64,000 nucleotides of DNA from Hippophae tibetana (GCA_037013495.1 CM072806.1:23336001-23400000); one strand, 5' to 3'. Numbered from the stretch's first letter, positions 11,031-24,420 are shown. Numbers and translations: made by a program. The notes: generated by a model from the letters alone, not told the origin.

Positions 11031-11828
11031 AAGTAGGGGATTGTTGGAAATGAATTTAAATAAAAAAATTGATGATAATAAGTGCTAAGTTTTACTCTCT
11101 TAAACCACATTACTAGTTTACATCTCTTAGGAGATATTTAAATAGAGAAATATTTACAATTGGAATTGGTCCTTAAGGGCCCTAGGCAATTTTGATTCCA
11201 CATACACGTGCGTGCATGCCACTGCCGCAACCGTCTGTCCGACAGGCCGTTCGTGCCATGCCAAGCCAAGTTTGCGTGTGTAAGGTGAGGTGATACTTTA
11301 TTTTGTGTAAATTTTTTTATTATTAAAACTATTTTTTCCAACAAACATGATTGTTATTTTATGATCGTTATTTTATGGCCATTATTTTGTGATCTTTCTT
11401 TTATGACCGTTATTTAATAACTGTTATTTTCATAATTGTGTAAACATTGCTCATCTTTTTCAACTATAAATAGAGGAAAACAACTCTCAATTTTTGAAAA
11501 TAACTCAAAAAAAGGGTTATATAGTTCTTCATAACAAAACCAAAGAAAACAAAATTCAAAATTGCTTTCTTATTAGTTTTTTGAGCAACATAAATATTTT
11601 AGAGATCTAGCATTTTTGATTTTATCAGTGCAGTGAATCTTCAAGATAGGGAAAAAGATTTTGGGATGTTTTATTTTGAGGACGACAAAGCTGTGTTTAC
11701 TTGCTTAAATTTAGGCGGAGCCACGAAACGTTTTAAAGAGAGTAACCTAGTCCGCGACTCAATCCAAACAGTTTGTTTTCAATATATCGATAACATTATT
11801 CTTATCTTGTATTTACAAACTTGAATCA
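11031..11828 (+). repeat. Polypurine tract and right LTR of copia B
   Basis: AAGTAGGGGA at 11031-11040 is the polypurine tract. The LTR runs from TGTTGG at 11042 to CA at 11828 (787 bp) and is followed by ATAAT (11829-11833), matching the five bases before the left LTR. It carries a degenerate 17-18 bp repeat of the TTATGACCGTTATTT type at about 11349-11440, absent from the left copy. A TATAAATAG box lies near 11467. Confidence 0.85.
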
Positions 11829-11833
11829 ATAAT

Positions 11834-14800
11834 AATTCTTGTAAACAAAATACAAAATTAGACACTCTTGACTTCTAAGCTAGCTTCAAATAACTGGACG
11901 TACAATAGAAGCAGTTTTAATCAAACATGGTTTTTATAAGAAGTTTTTTTTTTCTGTTATTAAAATAAAGAAGTTCTTTTAATTAGAATTGATTTTAGAG
12001 AGGAATAATTATGTGTTTGGAAAAATAAAAGGAGGTTTTAATATCTATATAAAAGCTCCTTAGGCCTTTGATAATATATCTTAGAAATTACCTTTAACTT
12101 AGTAAAAATTCTAATTGGTTTATAGTAATAGGATGGATAGTGAGAAATTTTTTGACATTATTTTATTTGATTTAACTGTAAATTTAAAATAAAATGAAAA
12201 ATACTTAACCAACAATAATAAAACTCATTCATTCCCTACGGAATAATAAGTTAAAATGTTAATTATATTGCCTTCGCATATTTGGATAATAATATTTTTC
12301 TTCTTATTTATCCTCGTTTAGAAGTCAAAGTTTATTTCTAATTTTATGTATTTATAATTATGTCAATTTTATTATTATTTTAATTTTCTATCCAAACAAA
12401 TATAATATTAATAATATTTTTATTAAATTTAATTCTTATTCCTATTATCATTCATATTATGTTTTTTTTGGAAGGAAACATGACCTAAATCCATTAATAA
12501 AAATGAAAATTAAATGATAAATATTGAAATTTTATTTAGAAGCATAATTGTTAAAAGTGGAGTACATTTATTTTTAAAGAAGTATTTTTTAGAAGTATTG
12601 TAAAAGCACTTTTATTTTTTAGGTCTTTTATTTTTGATAAAAGAGAGTAAATATATTATTAATTCTCACACTTTTAAATAAAAAATAACATCATTCTATC
12701 TATATTAAACTCATTAATACATAATCAAAGACTAAATAAAGATAAATCACATAAATTTCCTCATTGTTCATCTTTGAGTAATTTTACCACTAACCATAAT
12801 TTCTTATATATATATGTATCAATGTAACTATATATTGAACAAAATATTTACATATTGTAAGTTTCTGCATATATATATGAGAGGCATAAAAAGACATAAA
12901 CACTTGCTTATTATAAAACACCATAACCAAAAAGCTGAGATCAAAACATAAAATAAAAAAAGAGTAGATCTATGATCATAACCTCAAGAAGGTTGAAGAC
13001 AATCTATTAAAACATTGATAGATTATTTATGAAACAAGGATAACGAGATGCCAGAGAAAGTGCCTCTAATAATAGAGAATAGAGATTCTCCCTTCGATAA
13101 GGAATTGATAGCCAAAGAGAAACCAAAAAAAAAGGAAAATTATTATTACTCACAAGAAAAATGCTGATAGTCATGCCTTGTGATTCATTATATTCTTAGT
13201 ACAATTATTCTATTTTTAATACTTTTTTTCTTGATATTTTAGTGATATCTCTATCTAAAAAAAAGTATCAATTTAATATAATTTAAATTTTTTCACATAG
13301 TGGTGATACATATGCGAGCGAGAATAAGAGAGCATTTTTGTCAATTTAATTAAATAAATAATTTATTAAAAAAAAGGAAAAAAAATAGAAAAAACATAAC
13401 TCATTACTGTCCCAAACAATCAAACATGTATATTGAGAGTATCTAACCAAATAGATGTTTAAACAATAGTGTTTTTTATTCTTTTTTTTATTCAGTTTTT
13501 ATATTTCAATATGCAGTTTCTGTTTTTTAAACTTTTTAAACTGTTTTTTTAAACTTAAACAATTTAAACATAAATTTATATGTAGTAACTTTTATCTATA
13601 TGTAGTTTATAATTTTTAGACAGTTTAAACTATTTTTTTTTCAATAATTTTTTAACCTTAAAAAGTTTAAGCATAGATTGTACAACATTAAAGATATTAA
13701 AAGTGGAGTTATTTTGTTACCATAATTAGTATTGACTTATACAATATTAAAGACGGTGAAGAAATTGTACGATGTGCATCTAAGGAGAACAAAACGAACA
13801 AAAATATGGAAAAATCAAATATTTCAGAAATATTTTTCATTAAAAGCATGTGTTAACTATGTGTGAAAATTGCATTAAATTAATACTTTTTTTTAAATGA
13901 ATATATCATTAAAGTATTACTTGAAAATATGGATAAAAAATGATAAAAATAAAATAAAATCATGTAATTATTAAGGTATCAAACACCTACTTTGTATTTA
14001 TTTATATATTAAAAGCCATGATATTTGATGGGTTTTCTTGTACATGTGAGGATAACATTGCCCCTGCCTTTCCATTTGTTTTTGGCAGTTTATTTTGTTG
14101 GTTTTTTTAAATAAATAAATATCAAAATGTTATATTATAAATATATCATAATTTTATAAATAATTTTATTTTGTAGTTTTGTTACTTATAAAAATCGTGA
14201 ATATGGTTGGGTAGTCGTCATTGTGGGTTTTCTTTGGTTTTTTTTGTACATTAATAAATATTTTTTAATATATAAATGATTTAATTATTTAAAAAATTTC
14301 TTGTATATTAATACATATTTTTTGGTATATAAATAACTTAATTATTTAACATGAATTTACTTTTAACTTCATTAGTAAAAAAAATGTGTTCGTTTTCGTT
14401 AAACACTAAAAAATATATATTTATTTACGTTATAAGAAAAATGAACACATATTTTTTTTAAAGAAAATTAAAAATAAAACTCTATATTAAAAGAAATTAT
14501 ATCACGTAATTAAATATTATAAATATTAGTTTTTTGTACAGTAGATTTACAATATTACCATTTAATAAATCACATTGTGACAATTTATGTTATTCAAAAT
14601 TATTTATTTAATTAATTTATAAATTTATCATATTTACGTTGAAATAATTAAGTAATATACATTATTTTAAGTAAAACAATTATTAAGTTCAGTAAAGTAT
14701 TTTTTTTACTAAGAATTTTCACATTTTTTATAAAGAAAACATCATAAAAGAAAAATAATTTAAACGGAATTAATTAATATATTTATTAGCAAAGTTTATT

Positions 14801-15560
14801 TATGTTAAATTAATCATTGATTTTTATTGTGGGTACTGTTCCCTTCTCTAAGTCCAATTTTATTCCTCCGTCAAGAGCTATTATTGATTACATTCCTCAC
14901 AGGATGTGGCTGATATTTTTATTTTATCAATAAATTTCGTACTTGAATTTTGTAGAACTAATGTTTTCATTTCTGCTTGCTGGGATAGGACGACTTAGTA
15001 AACAACATCAAATGCATCTATTCTAATTGATCTTCAATCTGATTACATTAAATTTGTTTTTTATTCTCAATTAGTAAATGCGTCTAAGTATAAGAATGAG
15101 ACTTAGAACCTAATTTAACAACTTCAAAAGAGGAAATGAGCTATTTTCAATATTCTTAAGTATCATATAGAATAGCCTAATTTGAATGGGATTTTATCTC
15201 ATCAGAAAAGGCAATTCAAAACTGGACTCTAGATACTTCTAAGGGAAAATCATACTGCATGAAATCCCAAATATACATAATCAAATTAACCTTAAAATAA
15301 CATATACATATATACATATCTAATTTGTGTACGTAAATAAACATACATTACAATGTGTAAATATAACATATGCATATTCTATGTACCATTGAAATACTTT
15401 GAAGTAAATTCGATTATCTATAATCTATACATGATATTTAAGTAAGGAAAACCACAGATATGCTCCTGCTGACAGCTACAATTGGTTGCTGATCTAGAAG
15501 TTTGAGTGTTAAACTACGGAAGAGAAATGAAAATGAGAAAAGCTTGAATTCTCAAAAGTA
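11834..15560. other. AT-rich intergenic region
   Basis: No gene, RNA or transposon protein is recognisable on either strand. The sequence is dominated by poly-A/T runs. A two-copy tandem repeat of about 57 bp lies at 14244-14350. The right end, from roughly 15450, may already be 3' flank of the RING gene. Confidence 0.5.
14244..14350. repeat. Two-copy 57-bp tandem repeat
   Basis: TTGTACATTAATAAATATTT at 14244 recurs, with a few changes, as TTGTATATTAATACATATTT at 14301. The following TTTAATTATTTA-type ends match as well. Confidence 0.7.
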
Positions 15561-15597
15561 CTACTGTTTACTGAATACAATCAAACCCAAAACTCAG

Positions 15598-15603
15598 TTT
15601 ATT
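15598..15603 (-). terminator. Candidate polyadenylation signal of the RING gene
   Basis: AATAAA on the minus strand, about 530 nt past the stop codon of the RING gene. This is a motif match only; the true 3' end is unknown. Confidence 0.3.
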
Positions 15604-16134
15604 AAGAAAAAGTAATTTACAAGAAGAAAAACTTTGCGTTACTTTATGTCCGGAAAGCAATGGCAACTGATCTTAAAAAGTAGGCGTCCACATGAGCTTT
15701 ATAGCAATGAATTGGAAAAATGGTTAAAGTAGTGAGGCAGTGGATTAGCTAGTATGATAATATGTGAAGAAAAGAGTGCCTGAAATTCAATCATATAGAA
15801 CTAGCTTTTCATACACGCACCATGCATTTAACAAATAAAAGAGTTAATCCAGTGCCAGAGGAAATTATGGCACTATAAAAATTTATGTTCGAGGTCCAAA
15901 CCATCTCCACTTTTGCATCCTATGCAATCCCATTCATTACTTAGTTAAGCAGCATGTGTGTCAAGCAGCATGTGCGCCAACATCTTCTGTGCCTGTACAT
16001 CTCAGATAGACTTGGAAAAATGCTCATAAGGAATTCAAAATGAAGCTAAATTTATTAGTGGAGATAGACCAAAACAAATTTACTAAAAATACCAATGTAG
16101 TAACATCTATAACTTGAATGCACTAGCTTCTTGC

Positions 16135-18014
16135 TCAATCTTTGCTCAATCTTGCCCAAAATCCCTTTTTCCTGGCTGTATCATTTTCAGTATGGAATCT
16201 ACTCCACTTTGACCCAAGTGAGAAGTGCCGTTTCAAAAAGGGCTTTGCAAAAGAGCTCCTTGTGCTGGAACTTGGTTCCATCTTGGGGCGTTTTCCTTTT
16301 CTGTCGCCATACTTTTGGGGATCAGAAATATTGAAATCACCACCAAGGTAGCTGTCCCCAACTCTATTTTTGGATATTTTGTGAATTTTACTCTTCAGGT
16401 CTGCTTCTGCCTTTGAAACTTTTCTAGAAAACTTTGATAATTGCTTCTCCCCAACCATACAAATTGGGCATGCAGGGTCAAACTTGTCGGCGTCTGGTGT
16501 CATTGTCTCTAAGCACTCAGCATGATAAACATGACCGCAGACCAACACAGAAACTACTGAGAGCTCAGGACCAGCAATAATTTTCTGGCTGCTCCATGAA
16601 GATCTCTCTGTTAATAGCTTGGAGCAAGCCCCACAAGTCTGCAAATCTATGGAAGGGGAATATGAGAACCTGCTACTACATTCACTTATCTTCCCATGAA
16701 TGGATCCAAAGTGCTCACTGTCAAAAGACCACCGCTCTCTATGAGAAGAGGCCACAAGCTCAGAAAAGGTGCGCATAGACCAGCCATCAGAAGACCAACA
16801 ATGGGATCCATTTGTCAAGTCATTGCTACAGGTGGAGAGTACAAAAGATGGTCTTCCTTCAGAAACTGAGTTGTTAGTTGGTGATTTTAATCCCAATATT
16901 CGACTATCAGAAACTTGCCTCAAAAGCTGGTGACCTGGTGACCGACGGGCCTGTCTTGATGGGGTCGAATTATGAAACATTGGATATGTATGAGGAGCCA
17001 AAGAATCTGAATTTGGTGTTGATAACGTGGAAGGTATTAGAAATGGAAGATTTTGAGTAGAGGAATCTGCAATCCCAGGTGGTTCTGCTAAGTTCTTCGC
17101 CTGCAATAAAACAAAATAGAGGCTCATTAATCCGATAATGAGCAGCATGCCTCAGCAGCCAAAAAGTAAAGACAAAGCATAATGCCCAAATTACTAAAAG
17201 AGCTACAGGTCTAACTCACCTCTGGAGAATAATTGCCTGCCAAGGATAGATCTGAAACGACCACATTTAGAACATCAATATAAAACAAGGAATAGAACCT
17301 TAGTATAATACAAAATGAAGTTACAAAGAAAATACGCCTAGGAATGATGTCCAGAGTTATGATGAGAATATGAATTGAAAATACAGAAGATACCATAATT
17401 AAGCACAAGGTCAAGATATTTGCTAAGTGCAACATATCTATAATCACTTTGAATAATAGAAATTCTGACAATAAATTCTTGAAATGGAGATAATTATTCA
17501 TTCAAGTCTAAAACCTTTGCTATTGAATATTTTTTTTACTTTTTTCCATTCTTTTTTTTATCTTTGGGAGATGGTCCAATGCTCACTTCTTTTAAAAATA
17601 ACATCAAAGGTTATATTTAGAAAAGTACACTTGAATGCATCTAACTCACTTTAAGACAACAGTATATTAGATGGCACTGCAATATTCACCTGAAGGGGAA
17701 GTCACAAGGTGTGTAACTGTTCCTCTATGAACCAGAGACTTCTGAGAGGTGGGTGATTCATAATTCTCTAGTGGGCTTCCTGCCTCCGAAATATTGCTTC
17801 TTTCTGAAGCCAGTGTCCCCTTCAACTCCATACTAGCATTCCTGCTGATCCCATGAGAAACTTGACTAGGAGTCTCTGTTTCACCAGCAACCCGCCCTCG
17901 ATTATCCCACCGGAAGCTCCATGATGGTGAATATACAACATTCCTGTGAATAATTTCAGTTCTACTACTGGGGTGGTTTCTTTCTTTTGCAGCAACACAG
18001 CAAACGGATCCCAT
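16135..18014 (-). CDS. RING-H2 zinc finger protein, probable E3 ubiquitin ligase
   Basis: Coding exons 18014-17690, 17251-17220 and 17100-16135 give 440 residues. Both introns have GT...AG ends (TTCAG|GTGAAT, TTTCAG|ATCTAT, AGAG|GTGAGT, TTGCAG|GCGAAG). The phases fit: the single G ending exon one completes an Asp codon with the AT of the 32-nt exon. The start MGSVCC is typical of this plant family and suits N-terminal lipidation. The middle is Ser-rich, with an SPGHQLLRQVSDSRI block. The RING lies at 275-333: C275-x2-C278, C307-x-H309-x2-H312-x2-C315, C330-x2-C333. A basic tail includes KPFLKRHFSLGS and KKGFWAR. RING proteins usually recruit E2 enzymes to ubiquitinate targets; no substrate can be read here. 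All zinc ligands are present, so I treat it as functional. Confidence 0.88.
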
Positions 18015-18091
18015 AATGGCTTTGGATAATGGCAATTTCTTATAATGGTATCCAGTTCGCAAAATCATACAAGAAAGATAACACCAACCTC
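18015..18091 (-). other. RING gene leader within the first coding exon
   Basis: CCAAAACAG|GAGG gives an acceptor at 18093-18092. The frame upstream of ATG 18014 is open, but the family start MGSVCC and the splice site favour non-coding leader here. Confidence 0.55.
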
Positions 18092-18186
18092 CTGTTTTGG
18101 AAGGGAAAAAAGATATTGAAGAAAAACTAATAATGCATAACGCCATTACATACAGAGATTTTCACAGAAGAAATTTCAAAACCCAC

Positions 18187-18222
18187 CTCAAACCATTTCT
18201 TTGTGAACAGTAGTGCTATACC
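18187..18222 (-). other. Small leader exon of the RING gene
   Basis: A 36-nt segment bounded by ATTCAG|GG and TTTGAG|GTGGGT, lying 95 nt upstream of the next exon. Predicted from splice signals only. Confidence 0.45.
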
Positions 18223-18811
18223 CTGAATGATACAAGAAACAAAAAATTGGTGAGGAAAGAATATAGAACATATGATCACTAAATTGAAACTTCAAATAGA
18301 GACCAATGGAAAATGCTCTTCTAAAGAAAAGACAGAAAATGTATAGCAAAGGTTTCTCAAATCACAACACCTCCCAAATTTTCCTTCAATTTCTTTAACA
18401 CATAATAGAGACTAGCAGAGAAGAAAAGAGAATTTATATCAAAGATCACTCATATCAAAACTCATTTTAATTTGCCATTTATTTTTTAACACACATTACA
18501 TTAGGACTTAAATAAAGCAAATGTGAACAATGAAAAATGTGATAGACCAAGGATTGTTCTGTTTACAGGGTAGAGTAGTAGATGACCAGAAGTCACCAAT
18601 CTCTCTCTAACTAGTTCAACATCCGTATCTATCCAACAGATCACAGTCTATTTCCTAATCATTACTATAGAATAAATCCAACAAGTATAATTTATTTAGA
18701 CATATCACCTTCACAAGAAAATAAGAACTTGAACTATATCTGACAATGAAATGCACAACATACAACATTAAAGTTAGTTAGCTACTAGGATTCTTCCCAG
18801 GAAACTCATCT

Positions 18812-18846
18812 GATATATATATATATATATATAGATATATATATAT
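18812..18846. repeat. (TA)n microsatellite
   Basis: An almost pure alternating TA run with one G interruption, inside the proposed first leader intron of the RING gene. Confidence 0.9.
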
Positions 18847-19805
18847 TATCATGTTTGGATCTCAAACTATGGATTTGTGACATTTGATACTATTCAACAT
18901 GAAGATGAGAGAATTAAGGGTATCTAATACTAAAACAATCCCCATTTCTTCACCAATTAAGTCTTCTTAAATTATGGTTCACCTATTAGTCCGGCAGTAA
19001 GACTCAATTCATAGCTTTGAACCATACCAAGTATCATTTGATCTAAAATAAAATCTTCCTAAATTAGCAAAAATGATACTATCAGAAAAGGTAACCTATT
19101 CATTTATAGTCTTTTTGTGTTGAAACTTCATTTAAACTAAAACAGATGTAAATCGAAACAAGATCAACAAGGCTGATATCAAAATATGGTGCACAATAAA
19201 TATTTCCAATAAAACAACTATGTTAATGATTTACATCCAAATAAAAAAAGGCAAGTATATAATTCATCTTAAACATAACCCTAATACATAGGTATTCCTT
19301 TAACTACAGGCATACATTTCCCTGACCAAATCCAATGCTGCCTGAGGCTGAGACCATTATATAATTAATTTCATATATTTTCATATATAGTAAACTTCAC
19401 TTAAGTAAGAACAATCCCCTTAAGCAAACCAACGACCCACATCTAAGAGTGAAAGCATAAATTTTCATTCGCTAAAAAGTCCTGAGAAAACAAAAGGCTT
19501 CGAGAGTAGACAACAGTTATGCACATCTACAGTATGAAACAAAATCTGAAAAGCATTTACCTAGAGCAATTAATCCTTGTTTTCTACTCAATCGAAAAAC
19601 ATAAATTTTTTGCCAAAAATCAAAACCACTGTCAATTGAAGAAATCCGGAACTCATGTGAGCCAAATTAAAGAAAATCAGAGAAATCAATAAAGTAAATA
19701 CAGCTAGGGTTTACAAACTGTTGAAATTTTTGCCGCCCAGAAAGAAACAAAAAAAAAAAAAAAAAGCCAAAGAGATCGACAGAGGAGAAAGTGGCGTGTT
19801 CTCAC

Positions 19806-19880
19806 CGTTCTGTTAGCTGTAAGGCTTCAGAAAGCCAGAGATGTTTTACTTCATCATTAGGAATGGGCATTTCATAGTGA
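19806..19880 (-). other. Probable first leader exon and promoter side of the RING gene
   Basis: A donor at ACG|GTGAGAAC (19806/19805) would open a leader intron of about 1.58 kb ending at 18223. Sequence just upstream changes from AT-rich to mixed composition, as at a plant promoter. I see no clear TATA box, and the transcription start is not determined; 19880 is a guess. Confidence 0.4.
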
Positions 19881-19899
19881 GAACGTAGACGGTGTTAAC

Positions 19900-22800
19900 A
19901 AAGTAGGCGAGTTGAAGTCTTATTTTGCTGCAAAACAAGACGCCGTTCTGTTATGACGGAGTTATGCAAAGGTAGAGCGTAGAGGAAGTGATGTTTGTAA
20001 CTGTGCAATTTGTGGATTCGGGAAATTGTGATAACGGTAAAAAAACAATTATTAAAAATAAGGTACTTAAAATTTATAATTATAAAAAATAACATATTAT
20101 ATATTTTAATTATTAAAAAAATTTAAAAATAATTTTATTTTAAAAGACATTCAATTATTGAATTATGATTTATTTAATATCATATTTTTATTATTATAAA
20201 TTTTAAAAATTTTATTTTTTTAATTTTTCAAAAAACTTTTCTTTTAAAAATGACCATAAATAAATGATGATGACATTAATGCAATATAAATTATTATTAT
20301 CCTAAAAATATTTTATTAATAATAATTTTATTCAATAGTAATTATATAAAAATTTAATTAATATTAAGTATAAAATAAAATTTTAATTTATTTTATTGTA
20401 AAAATAAAAAAAATTATTTTTTAAGATAATAAAAATAATTTAAATAATAATAAAATATAATTAATAATAATGATAATATAAATATTTTATTTAAAGAGAT
20501 TATCATCTTAATATTATTACATTATTTTTATTATCATTTTACTATTTTCCTTCATCTCGCATGTAATAGTCACTAATAAGTGGTTATTCTTGTGATAAAA
20601 TTTATGATTGTATTTAAATTATAGATTTAAATTACAAGGATATGGTTTGATATATAAAAAATTATCACTATTTAAAGAAGTATGTTTTTAAAAAAACTAA
20701 TTAAAATTAGGTTAAAAAAATGAAATTAAATTAAAGGTAGATAACTTTAATTAAATTTACACATAGGTCATTAAATTTTTAAATGTATGATTTAGTATTT
20801 AAATTTTATAATTTTACATATAGATCCTTGAACTTTTAAATTTTAAAATTTAGTTCTCAAATTTTTAAAATTTAACACATAAATCTTAACTTGATTACTG
20901 AAATACATATTTGTAAATCAAAAATTTAAGATATATATAAAATTTTAAAGTTTATGGACTAAATTTTATGGCTTGAGAGTTTATAAATTTATATGTAAAG
21001 TTTTAAAATTTTGTGGATCAAATCATATTTTTAATTTTTTTAAATTATGTAAATCTAATTAAAATTTAGTAACTAATATTACACTTAAACACTAAAAATA
21101 TTACTAAAACCAAGTTGTTATAAAATCAAATTATATGATATTGGCAATCAACTTTACTAGAACTTATATAGGACTTATTTTAGAGGGGAAATGGTCTCCA
21201 AATCTTTAGATTAAGTGTTCATTAATTATTAATTATTTAAAATAATTTTTTTGTCATATTATTAATTCAAAAGGCATCATGAAATGTTAAAAAGTTAGAT
21301 TTTAGTAAGTTTTTAAACAGCCATTAACTTTAACTTTTCTTTTGATTCTTTGCCTTAGGGTCAGTCAACCTGGTCCTCAAATACTTGAGCTTTGACCACA
21401 TACCATTCTTATTCAAATCAATACTCATATAAAGTCATTGTTTGACCAAAAACAATTATATAGTCATATTAGGCCTGCTAGCCTCATCCGCGTAAAAAGA
21501 ATTAAAAAATATATAATGTATTTGTAAGTTAAAGTTTTTAAAAAATTTAAAAAAATATTTTTAAAATATAATATTAAATTAATTAATTTAGATATCATAC
21601 AATATTATATCTAAATCATTTTAGTTTAATTTTAACGATATACGATATTTAAAATAAAATATATGATAAATTTTTTTTAATAATGAAATATATTAGATAA
21701 TGATGTTATTTTTATGATTATAAATTTTAAAATTATTATTTTTGTTATTTTTGTTATTTATCTTATGTTTTTAGATATAATGTTTGTTTTATAGCCTAAT
21801 TTTAGAAAAATAAAAGTTATATATCGATAAAAATATTATTATACTAAAGTTTATAGATAGTATGTATCGAATTAACCTTATTGTTGAAATATTTTGAATG
21901 AAATTTGAAAAAGAAAATGAAACCGTTGATATCTCACAGAGAGAAACGGACAAACGTTTTGTGCTTTGTACTTCTTTATTTTAATTTTATGTCGTTTGGG
22001 CTGTTCATTTTCTTTTGAGCTTTTGTCATTTCGTTTATGAGCTCTATTATACTACAAGAGAAGTCACACTTCATTTGGATACGGAACAATGAAAAAGAAA
22101 AAGAATATAAAATTTTGTATTTTCAAAATAGAATTATATTTTTTTTTATAGAGTTCCACATTTTGTTGTAATAATCAACGTTGGTATAAATTTATTATTA
22201 ATTATTCGTTATATTTTAAAAGATATTTTTTAATAAATTCTCATATATCTAATGTAAACAAAAAAAAAATTATCTTATAAAAATAATGTGATAAACGAGA
22301 CTTGATAATTTTTATTTACTCAATTTATATCATATATATCATCTAAATTTTGTACTTACATTTTTCATGTATTTATTTTAATATAGTTCTAATATAATAT
22401 TGTATAATTTATTTTTAACTTATTTATCTATACAATATTTTCTACTATCAAAAGAGCCATGATTTTTATGGATCAAAACTTTATTCGATTCATAGGGAAA
22501 GAAAAAATAGGCATTCTCACAAAAATATTAATGGGCCTCGCAAAATAAATAAATAAGTAAATAAAAGACAAGTAATATACATGTAAAAATAATAATAAAA
22601 TAAGTTTACATTACAAATTGTTAAGATAAAATGATGTCGGTTCGGATTTAAGCTCAAACCTAAACCGAACAAATAATGTCGGTTCTTAAAAAGTAAGAAG
22701 AAATTTGATCTAATAAAACCTATAAAACCAAACTGAACTCTTCAAATTGGGTGGATCAAATTTTATATCTTAGTGTATTTTTAGTGTTTGATTTTATAAT

Positions 22801-23219
22801 CGGTAAATTTTTATAAAAATACTTATTATTAATAACTAAAAAATTATTATATTAAATTTTATGCATTAATAATAAATTAAAATTAAGACATAAAAGGGTT
22901 TTGATTTTTTTAAATAATAAATAAATAAAGATCATGTACTTAATTCTAAATTTTAAATACACATAAACTAATATAAGTATTTACTATTTATTTATTTTAT
23001 CAACTTAGACATAAATTAAATTCATAAACAAACATTTTATTTAAATAATAGAAATGTGATTCAATGAATAATAACACGTTCATTGTTAATTTAACCAATT
23101 CATATTTGACATTTATTGGATCATTTGAAGAATATTAATCCATCTAAGTTATTTATATTAAAAAAAGTATATGTAACGCACCACCAAATACCATAGAAAG
23201 ATGAAATTAATAATTTAGG
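19900..23219. other. AT-rich intergenic region
   Basis: No gene or transposon protein is recognisable. It contains the foldback element at about 20745-21070. The remainder is low-complexity A/T sequence. Confidence 0.5.
20745..21070. repeat. Foldback (inverted-repeat) element, MITE-like
   Basis: The left arm from about 20748 and the right arm to about 21068 are imperfect reverse complements. For example ATGATTTAG...TTTTACATATAGATC on the left pairs with GATCAAATCAT and TTTATATGTAAAG on the right. The arms are well over 100 bp and surround a loop near 20875-20925. There is no open frame inside. A small non-autonomous DNA element is the likeliest origin; I could not define clean terminal repeats or a target duplication. 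Confidence 0.55.
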
Positions 23220-24420
23220 TCATAAGATTTATAAGTGTTGGTGATATTCATGAATAATATATTCAAATATAATTTTAATTTCTAGGTAAGTCTTTCAAAA
23301 AACATTTTCAAGCCAAATAAACTATCAAGCTCTAATGAACACATATCATTTATATATATGTTTTTATGCACATTAGATGTCATGTTAGACACATAGGAAT
23401 TTTTTGCATATAAGTCACTCGATTGAACAAAACATGTTTAGATCAATCAAGTTGAGTAGATCAATCTAGGGATTAATGTTTGATCGATTGAGCACTAGAT
23501 CGAACAAAAATTGAGTAGATCAATCCAAGTATTTTAGAATTTATGTTTTATTACCATATATTGATTGAGGATTGGTTAGATCGATCAATTGAACTAGACT
23601 TAGATAGATCAAGTGGCCAGTTTTAAACTTGAACCTAATTTTATTTGAGTCATATGTTTCAATTACTATTTTGTCCCTATTATTTATTATTCTATGAATT
23701 TTTTAATAGAAATAATTATAATTGGACTTTAACTTAGGGCTTCAATCTTTCCTATATAAATAACCTAATGCTCCATATTTTATTCAACCACAATTTAGTC
23801 AACTTTTGCACTTTATCTCTAAATCTATTTTGTAAAAACTATTATGGTAGGCTTTTTCATTAGTTAATTTATCAAATATTTTGTGGTTTTTTTATTGATT
23901 AACAAGCCTACAATATTTGAGTTATCGTGCTTAAACATCTATTCTAATGTTGCTACTGATTTTGATTTATTTGTTATTCTATTAAATCATCTAGTTAGGG
24001 ATTTTCATTATTTAATCCACTCTAGGAGACATATTACACTTTTATTTTTATGCTAACTTTTCAGGTGCCAACTGAACGAGTTCGATAACTTGTGTGACTC
24101 AAGTTTATCGAAACATTGGTCCAGATCAAATACCTTTCTTGTAGAGATTGTGAAAGAAAGCGGAGGCTTGTAAGTAGGTTACTTAGTGGCATTACCTTGT
24201 ATGGTAGTTTGAGTCCTAGCCTTGTAATCGAATATTATTTTCATAGTGGATTAGATCATTGTTATGGCCTGGGTTGTTTCAACCTAAAAATCTCACGTGT
24301 TATTTTATTTACACATGATTGCATGTCTGGATGTCTGTGAAAAATTTAGCTTGTATTATTTTCGGTAATTATCTATTCACCCCTTCTAGTTAATTAGATC
24401 TGTAACTAAATAAACTTTTA
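23220..24420 (+). repeat. 5' LTR of the SIRE-like element
   Basis: It aligns with 37948-38502 over the first half: shared TATTCATGAA, AGTCTTTCAAAAA, GCACATTAGAT and a series of GATCGA/GATCAATC motifs. The start is degenerate (TCATAAG rather than TG...). The downstream half has no partner because the 3' LTR is truncated. It ends just before the primer binding site at 24423. Confidence 0.75.

Noticed and set aside
16131..16778. Several plus-strand open frames
   Set aside because: They are antisense shadows of the RING coding exon.
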